A stretch of DNA of 64,000 bases. Source: Rhyacophila brunnea (lineage: Eukaryota > Arthropoda > Insecta > Trichoptera > Rhyacophilidae). Where the stretch lies: assembly GCA_022495005.1 (NCBI GenBank), contig JAGYXB010001853.1, positions 124,001-188,000 of the forward strand, written 5' to 3'. The notes beneath the pieces are model-generated. The model was not told the origin of the DNA and searched no databases. It saw nothing but the letters and a program-made list of their open reading frames with translations. The translations under genes and the position numbers were made by a program. Of this stretch, positions 1 through 11,156 are shown in pieces; the stretch's first letter is position 1; every line of letters starts with the position of its first letter.

Positions 1-162
1 GATAGTCTTTACAACAACCCTTAGATTATAGAAAAATCAACAACCATAAACCTCGCTCGTACCTATTTTATTAATCTTTGCATCGTCCTGATGTCTGTCG
101 TCCAGTTGTCCGGTCGTCCAATACACACCACGTTGTTGCCAGTCTAAAATAATATTATATTA

Positions 163-300
163 ACGAATCGTCTGGTGTTCGAATTTAGAACTAAGTTCAT
201 CACAGTATAAAAAATATTGACTAATATTTTCAAATGTTAGCATGTGGCGCTCACACTTAGCGGATAACTTATACTGGTAGATCTATAGTTAGGTACATAT
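163..300 (+). repeat. Dispersed repeat J, copy 1
   Basis: The stretch with GGTGTTCGAATTTAGAACTAA and ATCACAGTATAAAAA recurs, diverged and reversed, at about 16000-16120. Boundaries and class are unknown. The rest of 1-869 shows no other recognisable feature. Confidence 0.5.
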
Positions 301-869
301 TGTATGGATCGATATAAATATAGATTGAATGTTTTTCTTTCATTAATAAAAACGAATAATATAGAGAAAAAAATGATTGGTCTGGCGATGGAAAATTTTA
401 CAACTCTATTTATTACTTATTAACCAGAAAACCGGTTTCGACAACATATTATTATTATATATTTAGATTTGATCGGCGGTGGAATAACCTGACCAATATT
501 TTTTTAACCCTCAAGTTATCGGATGTGGCGTGCGAATTTCGCCGATTGTGATTGATTCATTTTATAATATGTAGTTATATTCGATTGCGTCAATGACACA
601 CTAGGTCAATAAATTGATAATAATTCATAAATGACATTATCTTGACAGCTGCATTCAATTCCGTGTGATAAGATAGGTACGTTCTATTGATAAAATGATA
701 ATACAAATTATATGTAAATCTGTAGGATATTTTTTAGCTGATAGATATTTCAATTGTAACACCCGGTAACGCCATTATCAAAACTACATAGGTTCCTGTT
801 CCTACAGAAATAAAAGAGCATCTAAAAGTATATAATTCACTATGCACGCACTAGCGAATGTATACCTAC

Positions 870-1200
870 TTTCGAACAAAAGCTTCTTGTCCACGTGTTA
901 AAACTGTGAACTAACAATGCAGCTAATCACACTTACGTTTTCAAATGACAAAACGCCGCCAAATTTATCATTTCAATTTACGTAATTTGAAGCTTTTTAA
1001 AATAAAAATATGTCTAAAACGATCAGGAGTGGTGTTAGAATTATTATTGATAAACTTTTGGTTTATTGCCAAGAAGAAAAGTAGTAGCATCTAAAAAGAG
1101 AGCCAATACATTATTGAAACACGCCTTCTCGAAACAAGTCTTCTGTATGCGATTACAGCGACTTCCTGTTATCGCCAATTTCTTGTCGTCGGACAATAAG
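870..1200 (-). mobile_element. Family H element, copy 1 (reverse)
   Basis: Reverse-oriented copy of the repeat also found at 20999-21370 and 28013-28362. Shared blocks include the CTTGTCGTCGGACAATAAG end, AGGAAGTCGC, AAAAAGCTTCAAATT, and CACAGTTTTAA near the other end. The ends TTGTCCGACGACAAG / CTTGTTCGACAATAAG are weakly inverted, suggesting a DNA element; no TSD was resolved. Confidence 0.6.
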
Positions 1201-1203
1201 TAG

Positions 1204-2979
1204 GGCCGTCGTATCGTTTCGGAAGAAAAGTATTGATGGGTACTTTCAAGTACCTACCAATCGAAACTTTGTATTGTTATAAAAACGCAGTGTTTTCTTG
1301 GAAAAACATATAAACCGTGATATAATACAAAATTTATATTGTCATGCGGCAAGACTACTTAACAAAATTTGAGGCTTGCACCATTAATTCGATACAAAAG
1401 GTTTTGAAAATAAAACTGGTCTATTCTCACCCCATGTACTCACCACGGCACATTTTGTATTATGTTATGTTACTTGTCACACTAAGTGGGTTGAATGTTT
1501 TTGACACATCGATTCAAAACAACTGTAAAAACAGTGTATTGTTTATTGATCGATACGTAGGTACCTATATTTTTTACGATAATATAATGTACCTATTGGC
1601 GAACAACGAACATAGAATCAGTCAAAAAATATCGTTACTTTTTTGACGGCCCTAATCGTAGGTATTCATTTGGGCGAATTGGTGGTACTGAATCAGTACT
1701 GAACGGCGAATTTCCATGGCTTGACAATAACTTGACACAATATCTAATAACATCTTGATTCCTGTTTCAGCTCGCTGAATGAAACTCCACTACACAGTTA
1801 TGACCTTCAATATTATTAATAGTTTGATAAAAATATCTGGTTTAATATTAAAAGCAGTTATTTATCTATCGTATACGTATAACTTACACCAAGCGTATAT
1901 GTAATTGGTTTCTGACCGCAATCAAAGAGAAAGAGGTATTAACTTTTATCGCACAGATGTCGGCCAAGACTTAAACCATTAATTATTTAATCACTACCGA
2001 ACGCGACATTAATTTAATTACATCTATTTACTTACTTCATACCTATTACGAGAGTCGCTTGTTTCTCATCAAATATGAGTCATCAGAACCGTTTGAATTA
2101 ATTATGTGGTCTTGTCTAGTCACTAGTAGTACGTATTGACATTTTATTATTTGAGGTCAGCCTTTTGACATTTAAATTAATTTAAAAAAAGAATATGCTC
2201 CAAAATGGCTCAGATCTGTTGAATATTTTAAATCTATTGAAATTATGCCTATTCATCTTTCGCTGCTAATATTTCAATAATGTATACTTAGTAATACATC
2301 TTGTGTTGTACTTTTTTTCATCTCGCAACACTTTCACTTCCTTTATTTTGTTACGTTTCGTTTTTTTGTGTCACGTTATTATAAATTCTGGCAATACATT
2401 ACATTATTATTTCTCATGCTAAAATAAAATTAATAAGCCCATTATTTCGATGTCAACACTCGACATGATACCTGCCTGCAATGATAAATGATTTCTTTCA
2501 CGTAAAATGACGTCTTTCTCTGACGTATATGAAATGCGAAATGTAAAATTTATTCTCAAGATTAATATTATTATTATGCGTGCTGTACAACAGTATTACG
2601 TAGTTAAATTGCTGATTTAATAAAATTGTATATGAATACACACTGACGTATATTGCAATATAGGTATCACACAAAAAATATTAATGCCTGAAAAATCAGA
2701 TTTTCTCTGAGACGTAACCTGAGAAATTAATTGTACATTCGGGGATGGCCCAGGATAGGGTGGGTGACTTACTAAAATATGGAAGAAGGCACCCAAGAAG
2801 AAAAGGTTGTTTTGAATTAAAATCTCCTAGCTTTTCATGAGTTTTAGAAATGGGACAACGTAATTTTCAGTTCTTTCAAAGCGATTGCATTTTCTATTAT
2901 ATGATTCAAAAGATTACTATGCATGCGACATCATCCAGACATTTTGGAAGAATAGTTTTTTAACCACTAATATTATCGA
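1204..2979. other. AT-rich stretch, nothing recognised
   Basis: No coding homology, splice-consistent exon chain or repeat recurring in the window was found. A 100-codon open frame at 1344-1646 has no family resemblance and an AT-rich composition like its surroundings. Confidence 0.5.
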
Positions 2980-3361
2980 TACCTTATTTCTATAAGGAAA
3001 CAACTGAACAAGTAAATGAGTTATTACCTAATACCATTAGATGTAGAAGAGCCTTTTCTTTATACCTCAACAAAAAAAATAATCAAAAATTTCTTCAACG
3101 GATAATAAAATCGAAAGCTTAAACCTTTCTGGGATGAATCATTAATTCAATTATAAACGGGAATTTCCGGGTTGATTATTGTTAAACTGTAAAATTTCGT
3201 TGTGCATTGCTAAATTCGTTTGAACTAAATAAAAAATAAACACATTTACTTCAAAAATCAAGGCTAACAACATTGAAATGAGAATTTGTGCAAATTTTTC
3301 AATCGCTATTATCTTAGAACAAGGTACATATTTTGAGTTGTTTCCCTATAGAAGTAAGTTA
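2980..3361. mobile_element. Probable TIR element with CTTATTTCTATAAGGAAAC-type ends
   Basis: The sequence TACCTTATTTCTATAAGGAA at the left is repeated in reverse as TTCCCTATAGAAGTAAGTTA at the right, with the homology continuing through AACAACT. About 380 bp, no coding capacity. No convincing TSD, so class is open. Confidence 0.45.
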
Positions 3362-4057
3362 TCATTATGTGTCGTCTCTGTCATTTTTAATAATAATTAT
3401 TTTTGCTTACGGTGATTCTACGATTTATTGATATTTTTTATTTATGTAGTTTTTTTATTGTGGAAATTTATGATTTTTATTTTACTTTTTATCGTCGCAG
3501 GCCTCAAAATCAGTTAGTGCCTCGGGCATCCATGCCTCTAAACGGCGAGACTGCCGAAAGTGCAAAACATCTGCAATTTTCGTCGCGGGTTTGCTATAGT
3601 ACTTATTAATATTATCATACATATTTGATTAATGTATGTTGCATATCTACTTCGCTTAAAAGACTGCAAGATGACGCATTTTGCTTATCAAAAGAGTATT
3701 CAATATTGATTTAATTACCACATATTATTTACTTATTATGTACATGTTTAATACTAACAATAAGGTCATCTTCTGAAGTTATGACGTTCTGTAGGATTCA
3801 TTGTTTATTCTTATTAAATAATGTATCTTACATTAAACTAGGTAAGTAGGTATTTACCCAGATATTATTATTTACATGCATATTAATTATTAAATCAATG
3901 TTTATATGTAGCGTATTTTGTAAGCATTTATCAAATAGTTATTCTTATTATTTGTGTGGCCAATTGGATCTGATAGTTAGTATGTAGGTACCCCCCTACT
4001 TAATAGCGTCTTACGTTTTTATACTTGTGGGCTGCGTGTACCTATAGTATCTATAGG
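3362..4057. other. AT-rich stretch, nothing firmly recognised
   Basis: Contains a short GC-richer patch at 3500-3590 preceded by a pyrimidine-rich tract and CAG, which could be an exon or an old repeat fragment, but the encoded peptide is not recognisable. Confidence 0.4.
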
Positions 4058-4510
4058 CAGGGCTTGCGCAGACAGAGAGCGGTCGGAGTTCTGCGTTCAA
4101 CCGACCGTTGACCGCTAGCGTTCAGGGACAGCAGACAGGTGGCGGTCAACAATAAGCGTTCCATTTGTTTACAAACGTTGTACTGACACAAGCGCTGCAT
4201 AATGCTTGACCGCTATATTCCGACTGCGAGTGGAAGTGAGAAAGCACTGCTGTTGCGTACTCACTCCCCCGTGTGGTTTCGCTCTATGTTGTGTGACTGC
4301 TCAAATTCCTATGACGGGACTGGACGGGAGGTACGGCGTTCTTTGTAATTCCGGGCATAGAACTCTAGAACTCTAGCGTTCCAATTGACTGGCGCGGTCT
4401 GACCGCCGGCTGTGTACCCATACAGTATGAAGTCCATACAGTACAAAGAACGCCGAACTCCGAACGCGGAACGCAGACCGCCTGACCGCGCTCTGTCTGC
4501 GCAAGCCCTA
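4058..4510. mobile_element. CpG-rich hAT-like MITE
   Basis: Terminal inverted repeats: CAGGGCTTGCGCAGACAGAG at left matches the right end read in reverse (TAGGGCTTGCGCAGACAGAG), 19 of 20 bases, followed by a GCGGTC block on both sides. The interior is unusually CpG-rich for this window, which creates several chance open frames on both strands. CAGGGC ends fit hAT elements; no clear 8-bp TSD was found. Confidence 0.7.
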
Positions 4511-4863
4511 AGGCGTGTACTCATCCAGTCTGTGCTTTTCTCGAACCGGTTCTTCCAGAGAATGGATCTGCTGTCCATAAAAAGAGAACCGGTCTGGACA
4601 AAAAATAATAATACTTGCAGACGAGAATCCATTGTCGCAACACGGAGCAACAAAAAAAAACATACCAGGCGCACAGAGGAAGCGATACGGTGTTACTGTT
4701 TGAATTTGAATTCATACAAATCAACTTGCGCGCGCGCTCTGATCATTTTAACCCCGTCGTTTGTACCACACAAATCTGTTTACCGATTTATATTTCTGTC
4801 AACCTGGTAGTTTCTCAACTGATACGATATTATTTATTCTTTTTTAGATTTAATGGGAAGTAG
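4511..4863. other. Spacer, nothing recognised
   Basis: Contains short local palindromes around AACCGGTTC (4545-4595) and overlapping chance open frames. No gene or repeat is supported. Confidence 0.4.
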
Positions 4864-4865
4864 GG

Positions 4866-5415
4866 TGCCTTTTGGGTGAGGTCGTAACGAGGTTTAATTA
4901 TCGAGTGTGGAGAAATATAGGATAAACTCAGAACACGTGTTAAATAATATTATGTTATTTTCAATAGTAGTTGCGTGTGTATCATAATATGTATTCATTA
5001 ATATTTGTCATATAAAAAAACGCGCATTTGTTACTGGTAATAAATGTTTGATAACATTCAGGCGGTGTTTGTATTTATTGCGTTTTATGTCATGAATTAA
5101 CTCTTAAATCGAAACGGGCTTTAAATCCTTGGTCTGTGGCGACTGCCTTCTGGGTGGGGCTGCAAAAAGGTGTAATTATCGAGTGTGGAGAAATATATGA
5201 TAAACTCATACACGTGTTAAAGAATATTAGGGTTATTTTCAATAGTTACATGTGTATCATAATAGTTTGTCACGTAAACGAAACTCGCATATATTATTAG
5301 TACTATTTGACAACATTCAGGTGATGTTTGTATTCCTTGGGTTTTATTCCCTTAATTAAGTCATAAATCGAAACAGGAGTCGAAGCTTTGTTTAATCTAT
5401 CTATAGCGACTGGCT
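4866..5415. repeat. Tandem duplication F, two units, period 278 bp
   Basis: The block ATTATCGAGTGTGGAGAAAT starts at 4897 and again at 5175; flanking blocks (GATAAACTCA, ACACGTGTTAA, ACAACATTCAG, AAATCGAAAC) repeat in the same order. The units are diverged. Parts (GTGTGGAG, GATAAACT, ACACGTGT) resemble family C, and a third related copy lies at 22590-22790, so F is probably an old subfamily of C (inference). Confidence 0.75.
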
Positions 5416-5889
5416 TTCACATTTTGACTTAATCTGTGTGGGTATGTTCTGCCATTTGTAAGAGATTTCATCTATCATTGTGTACGTACCAGTCAATGAT
5501 TGGTACCAGTAATGAATGTGTATCAAAGCTAATGTCAACACAGTTGGTAATATATTATACTATATAGGTACACTCATAATAAAACAACTTTGTTATATTG
5601 GTATAAGATAATATAATATCATCATCTAGTTTATAATCTTTCATCATAACAATATTTATTAGCAATAAACAGTCAACTTACAATTAAGCATTTTAAAAAA
5701 CATACCTCTATTAATAATCGTCACAATATATTGTAACAATTAGGTGCTTACATAGTTACATACAATTCTAATGAATCTATGCCACTGTTCAGTCTTTTAA
5801 AAACCGATACGTTTTTTTTATAATTTTGTTGTAATATCACTAATAAAATAACACAAGCTGTTATTGTTTAATATAAATATGGTATTAAA
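5416..5889. other. AT-rich spacer, nothing recognised
   Basis: No gene, repeat copy or terminal structure was identified. Confidence 0.4.
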
Positions 5890-6520
5890 CAGGGCCGGTT
5901 TAATAACTTGGGGTCCGAGACACGATCTTAAATTCGGGGATCTCAAAAAATAAGAATATCTATCACCTATGTCTACGGTGACCATATCGATGACACCCTT
6001 GAGTACACAGTGATTTAAAAAAAAGCTCGAAATAGTTTGAAAACGTTTAAAGTTGAAGCCCAGATTTACTATGTTTTGTTTTATAGTCTAAAAAATAACT
6101 GATTGTGGTAAGATACAATACAAATTCAATAGACACATGAATGTATTCTTAAAAAAAATCAAAAGTCTAATTCGAAACCTCGTTTTATATTTCTGAGAGA
6201 CCAATCGGGAAATTTCTTGTGATTTTTTTCCTCATTTAGCCTCAATAGTAATTTTTCTTTTCATAATCGAATGTAAGGATTATTTTCTTATGTACATCTA
6301 AACGTAAAATATATTTTTTTAAATTTTACTACTCCGATTTTCGAAAATATAGTATGTACTTTCCACGAAACGAAATTGTAGTAAGGAATTCACATTCAAC
6401 ATGTTTTCAAAACATAAATCAAAATATTATATCATGTCTGTCTCCCCAGGCCTTTAAACAACCTAGGTCCTAGACTAGTCAATAAGCTAGCCCTAAGCTC
6501 CAATAGTTAATCTGGCCCTG
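5890..6520. mobile_element. hAT-like non-autonomous element, CAGGGCC ends
   Basis: Ends CAGGGCCGGTTTAA (left) and TTAATCTGGCCCTG (right) are inverted repeats. Flanking 8-mers GTATTAAA (5882-5889) and GTATTAAT (6521-6528) match at 7 of 8 positions, as expected for a hAT target duplication. 631 bp, no coding remnant recognised. Its edge is 83 bp downstream of the MADF stop codon, so the MADF 3' UTR may end in or before it. Confidence 0.85.
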
Positions 6521-6603
6521 GTATTAATTAAATAGTCTTTATGTCCACGTTATCATTATAAATGTCACTTAGCACTATTTGGTTTTCCACTCACTATTAA
6601 TAA

Positions 6604-9600
6604 TTATTGAATATACGCTCTCTTTTCGATAACGTCCGTGTATTCACTAAGTCCGTTTAGCAATCCTTTTGTAAGAACTTTTTGCATAAGTGCCTCGGCG
6701 AAGATCTGTTGGGGCTTTGTCATTCTTTTCAATTTGGATGCGAAATTTATTCCCACCGCGTCGAACTCCGTCGGCTTGGGCTGCGAATGCAGGGCTTTGT
6801 TGAAGACTTTCATGAACTCGAAGACGTCATCTTCCACGTCCAGCTTTCTTTGCTTGTCCGGCGGAGGCGAATCCGTCCGGTTTAGGTGGTCCAATACCTG
6901 TAGAGAGAATATACATTATTTTTTTTATCTGAAAAAATGGATTAATGTCAAATGCGTTGAGGAAATCCTTCGATAACCTATATTCTATAATCTATATGGT
7001 ATAATATATGACAGAGCCGAAATATATATTATAAATATTACACATGAAGAACAGTTAATTCCGTAAATTACTAAACTCTTTACGAGCAATTAGTACCTGC
7101 TGCTGTTTTATCAATTACTACATGCATCAACCACTTTGAACATGGTCGACTGGTACCGAAACCAAAACTTTCACTTCATAATGAAAATGTGGCAATAAAT
7201 AATAAGAAAATATTATTATTATGTAGATACCAGTGGCGAAGGGTGGGGGTAGGCTAGGTAGACGAGTATTTTTTGACTATTATCTATTATGGTTTGATTT
7301 TCGCAGAGTTCAATTGAATTTTAAAAACTATCCAACACCATCTATAAAAAAAACTAATTAGAGTCTTAGTTCAATGAAAACAAATCCGTTTGACTGACAA
7401 AGTTTAGTGTGCACTATTTATAGCGGATCTTAACAGCCTACCTCCACGCTTCGCCATTGGTAGATACTTTTATATAACGGATGATTTGTTGTACATGCCG
7501 ATATAGAATATATATAACTAAATACACTGACCGAACCCTCATTATATTATAGAATATAGAAGATTTAAAATTTAAATGAATAACTGTCAAGATTTTGAAG
7601 GTATAAAAATGACAGACGTGTTGGTATAAATGCTTCAATGTCATTTAATAGTCGAAGACGTTGATGTTAAAGTTTTTCTGTTAAGGTGACGCATCAGTGA
7701 AACGCCAAATAATTTTCAACTGTACGCGCGACGAAATTTTGGACTCGCTGCCATTCAGTGAGAGAATGTTGACCCAGGAACACGTCACTTTGCTGCGTGA
7801 TGGCGACGGGTCAATTAATTCTAAAATCGTGTAAAGATGACTAAAAACGTTACCCATTTACTTTAAAAAGAAAACATGTCAATGAATATATTATTATTGT
7901 TACTAATAGAACAATAAACAGAACATAAAATGGACGTATGATGGATTTATATGACAATTAATATTTCGTTTGACAGGCGTCATTTTCACCCGCCACCCGC
8001 AATCCGCGCATCGCCTAGCGACGATCTTTTTAGACCGTGCCTCAACTAATGCATGGCCTTAACGAAATGCACGGATGACGTATACAATAAATATATTATG
8101 TAAGAGTGTATGTATAATTACTACAAAAAATGGATTCAAATGACTGTACATAATTATTGTAATCACTGAGAACAGGCAAGGATAAATTATGTCTTCTCTA
8201 ATTCTCGTGCTATTTGGTGATCTCTAGCTGTAAAAAACGGATGTGTTTTTTTTCAGAAGTTAAAAACACATATTATTATGAATACATTTAATACTGGTTC
8301 CGACAAAAATAAACGTGAAAAAACTAGCGGATTATCTCATAATATATTACTGCTTCCAAACACACAAAAAAACTAATTGCAATGCAAATCTAATCGATAA
8401 AAAATAGTAGATTATATTATTATTGTGTGCTTAGTACTTACAAGTTACATTAATTGTTACATCTTACAACATAGCATTTTATGCTTTACTTACACCAAAT
8501 GTTGATAGACTATGATAGGGAATGCCGTGTGAGAAGAGAATAGGCTATAGAGCAGGGGAGGGCAAACTGCGGCCCGCGGGCCGCATGTGGCCCGCCGGGT
8601 ATTTTTTTGCGGCCCGCCATCATTAATTGTACTTCTGATTACGAATAACTTTTTTATATATTTTTTAAAAAATATTGACAATAGATTAAAATTTGAAGAA
8701 TTTGTTGTTTAAATATATTATCTCAGTACGTCTTCCTTGCGTCTCGTCTCGCAATATGTAACCACTATTTTCTATGTTGAACATCGTGACACATTTAAAT
8801 ACTGTTAACTCTGCGTTGCAAGGAAAAAAATATATGCCAATGATATGGTAAAAAGTTTGAATGGATTTCAATTAAAACTCAAGTTATTCCTTCGACAAAT
8901 ATCAAATAACAACGTGGACCACTTTCCAACTTTGAAGTTGCTGAATATACCAGAATATAAATTTGAAGAATATGGTAAAATAAATAAAGCTCTGAATGAC
9001 GATTTTTCACAAAGATTTGGTGACTTCAGAAAAATTGAGACAAGTTTAGCAATAGTACGCGATCCATTTTCAATAGATATTGATAGTGTACTGACAGAGC
9101 TACAACTTGAGATTATTGATCTGCAGTGACACTGATTTAAGAGAATTATATCGTCATGAAGAAATCTCCAAATTTTACAATGCCCTTAATTCAGACAAAT
9201 TCGACCAACTTAAAGATTATGCAAGAAAAATGTTCGTTTTTTTGGATCAACCTATATATTTGAACAAACATTTTCGATCATGAACGTCAATAAAAATTCT
9301 TTACGATCAAATATCTTCGATGCCCATTTACAAGCAGTTTTGAGAATATCAACTACAAAATTAACACCTGAATTTTAAAAAATGTTAAAAAATGTAAGTA
9401 CAACAGTTTCATTCTTCTCATTATTTTTTTTGTAATGTTTATTTTTCGTGATAATAAATAGTGTATATCAAAAATGGTATTTTACTTGCGGCCCGCCGCT
9501 CATTTTGAATTCTTGAATTTGGCCCTCCATCCAAAAAGTTTGCCCCCCCCTGCTATAGAGTATAGAGTCTATAGCAGTGGCGAAGGGCGGAGGTAGGCTA

Positions 9601-11156
9601 TTAAGATCCGACATAAATAGTGCCTCACTAAACCTTTTCAGGCAAACGTATTTGTTTTTATTGAACTAAGAATACAATTTGCAGAAGGTACTGGTTTATT
9701 TTTAAAATTCAATTAAACCCAAATTAAACCACTATTACAATTAAACCAAATTGTATTCTAAGTTCAATGAAAACAAATAAGTATGACCGATAATGTTTAG
9801 TGTGCACATTTACGTCGAATCTCATCAGCCTACCTTCACCCCTCGCCACTGTTCTAAATAAGGAGAGTCTTTTTAACTTACTTCTGGTAATTGTGGTTCT
9901 CTATCACCATCGCTGTCATTGTCTTCACTCGAACTATTTCTCCTGACGATTTTTGGGGCGTTAGGATCTATAGTGAAGAGTAGCAGATCATAGTACCTGT
10001 TAAAATAGAGAAAACAAAATGATTATTGTCATGTGTCATACCTATTTATCTTCTCCTTGGCAAAGACAACCCAGGACACCGTGTCCAAATGGTATGTTTG
10101 GTTTGCAGACAAAAAGATTTCAAACAATCCTTAAGCCGAATCATTAATAGAATCCAGTTGAGACAACTCTGAGACAAATATGAGTCGCGTGTGTAAACAA
10201 GCACGATGCAAGTGGAGGAAGTCTGCGGAAATATTACATTTTATTTACAAATTTTTATTGTTTCAAATATTTGTACAAGAACTTGTTGAGGTATTGTCAA
10301 TAATCTATAAAACAGTCACAATAAAATGCGCTTAGTTACACCCCGCAAGAGAGACAGAAATATGTTTGATCTGACTCGTTATTAAAACCTGGTGTATTTT
10401 TCCTTTACCTTCAAAACGCCAGTAAAGAAATTAAGTTTTAACTAAAAAATATTTCTCTGTGGCTGATTATTAATTAGTATGCAAAACAATTGTCGTTACA
10501 GTTCAATGACTATTTTTACTGCCATAAACTCTAATTATTTTTTTATAAAGTCGTCCATGAAAATAGAGCTTGAAATTAATTATTTTTTTAATTAATTGTT
10601 AATCATCGGTAAAGAGACATCTCGTAATTAATTTTCGGTTCCACATTAGTGAATCTATTGTTCTTTAGCTCACTGTCAGAGAAAAACAGAAAACTTTTAA
10701 AAATAATAATAAAATATGATATTAAAAATAGTTTGTTTCCATTTCATTTTACGTTATCTTCTTATCATGTAGGTATGTTTCCCACAAACTGACGAATAAG
10801 TTAACATGGCCGATCTGTACAAAAACAAACTTTGTGCATACAATGAATGAATGAACAACACTAACTCACCACAACGACGGGCTGTAGAAAGGTCCGACGC
10901 CAGATTTTTTAGAAGCTGCTATTTTTCTGTTTTCCTTTCTGAAAGCGCTTCTAATATTTTGTATCTTCGCTTTGGCCAAGAATTCATCAGCGTTCGGGAA
11001 ATATCCCTTCAAAAAAGACACTAATTCACCGTAGGCGTGCCTTTTGAAGTATTTATTCAGGTAGTTCGGGTCTTCCGTGTCCCACAGGCAGCGTTTTTCG
11101 CGGTAGATTTCGATGAATCTCGACAGAACTTCTTTCGTCCACTCGACTTTTTGCAT
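6604..11156 (-). CDS. MADF-domain protein, three exons, 231 aa
   Basis: Coding join, minus strand: 11156-10870, 9996-9882, 6897-6604 (stop TAA at 6606-6604). MADF domains are DNA-binding, Myb-related modules of insect transcription regulators, so a nuclear regulatory role is expected; the target is unknown. Residues about 11-106 show the family pattern: FIEIYREK, then CLW (23-25) and Y32, R39/A41, IRSAFRKE (68-75), KSGVGPFYSPSLWYYDLL (84-101). The LWYYD core is restored only by joining exon 1 to exon 2 across a GTGAGT donor and CAG acceptor, which strongly supports the intron. Exon 2 ends at a GTAAGT donor; exon 3 follows CAG. Residues 117-133 are acidic, 149-152 basic (KQRK), and 186-214 form an amphipathic C-terminal helix reminiscent of a BESS motif, a weaker call. 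ATG at 11156 was chosen because it is the first in-frame ATG, has A at -3 and lies directly before the domain; the frame stays open 81 codons upstream without another ATG. Confidence 0.9.
7231..7459. mobile_element. Family A hAT MITE, copy A1 (in MADF intron 2)
   Basis: CAGTGGCGAAGGGTGG at left, CTCCACGCTTCGCCATTG at right, with perfect 8-bp TSDs GTAGATAC at 7223-7230 and 7460-7467. 229 bp, an internally deleted form of the ~525-bp family A elements at 34131-35426 and 54803-55337. Non-autonomous. Confidence 0.92.
7685..8058. mobile_element. Family E TTAA-flanked MITE, copy E1 ('empty' form)
   Basis: Flanked by TTAA at 7681-7684 and 8059-8062; inverted ends GGTGACGCATCAGT and (reversed right) GGCCATGCATTAGT. 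TTAA duplications are typical of piggyBac- and Kolobok-type elements; the ends do not decide between them. Colinear with 60896-61801 except for a 513-bp insertion there. Lies in intron 2 of the MADF gene. Confidence 0.85.
8553..9552 (+). mobile_element. 1-kb hAT element, internally deleted, with transposase tail
   Basis: Inverted ends CAGGGGAGGGCAAACT and (reversed right) CAGGGGGGGGCAAACT; perfect 8-bp TSDs CTATAGAG at 8545-8552 and 9553-9560. Subterminal GCGGCCCGCC-type GC blocks occur near both ends, possible transposase-binding repeats (inference). Inside is only the C-terminal part of a transposase (8774-9378). Exactly 1,000 bp, in MADF intron 2, opposite orientation to the gene. Confidence 0.93.
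8774..9378 (+). pseudogene. Decayed hAT transposase C-terminus (GTF2IRD2/ZBED5-like family)
   Basis: Reading frames spread over 8774-9378 give the conserved C-terminal part of this hAT transposase family: HFPTLKLLN, RFGDFRKIE, the SPFS-like DPFSIDID block, LQLEIIDLQ, then SKFYNAL, KMFVFLDQPIYLNKHF, MNVNKNSLRS, and the terminal HLQAVLRISTTKLTPEF. Frame breaks lie near 8830 (A-run), 9127 and 9281. The 5' two thirds, including any BED finger and the first catalytic residues, are missing. It belongs to the transposon, not to the host gene. The domestication-prone family is known in vertebrates; there is no sign of it here because the frame is broken. Confidence 0.85.
9575..9851. mobile_element. 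Family A hAT MITE, copy A2 (in MADF intron 2)
   Basis: Ends CAGTGGCGAAGGGCGG and (right) CCTCGCCACTG; interior blocks CATAAATAGTGC and TTTAGTGTGCAC match other A copies in both orientations. Flanking 8-mers GTCTATAG and TTCTAAAT match at only 5 of 8 positions, so this is an older insertion or the left flank was altered by the hAT element that ends 22 bp away. Confidence 0.85.
9997..10869 (-). other. Intron 1 of the MADF gene
   Basis: 873-bp intron with GTGAGT donor and TTTTAACAG acceptor. AT-rich; I see no repeat ends or coding homology in it. Confidence 0.85.

Larger units (their letters stand above)
6898..9881 (-). other. Intron 2 of the MADF gene, packed with transposons
   Basis: GTAAGT donor (9881-9876) and a pyrimidine-rich TCTCTCTACAG acceptor (ending at 6898) bound a 2,984-bp intron. 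Four DNA elements occupy about 1,880 bp of it: 7231-7459, 7685-8058, 8553-9552 and 9575-9851. The remaining sequence is AT-rich with nothing else recognised. Confidence 0.85.

Noticed and set aside
1344..1646. 100-codon plus-strand open frame
   Set aside because: No recognisable domain, background composition, no splice or promoter context.
1202..1656. Possible TIR element with TAGGGCCGTC / GACGGCCCTA ends
   Set aside because: Only 10 bp are inverted, with no further similarity and no TSD; could be chance.
3403..3609. 68-codon open frame with a GC-richer second half
   Set aside because: Could be an exon after a CAG acceptor at about 3500, but the peptide is unrecognised and no partner exon is seen.
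4412..4863. Overlapping open frames on both strands, up to 132 codons
   Set aside because: They lie largely in the CpG-rich MITE at 4058-4510 and its edge; mirror frames on both strands are a palindrome effect.
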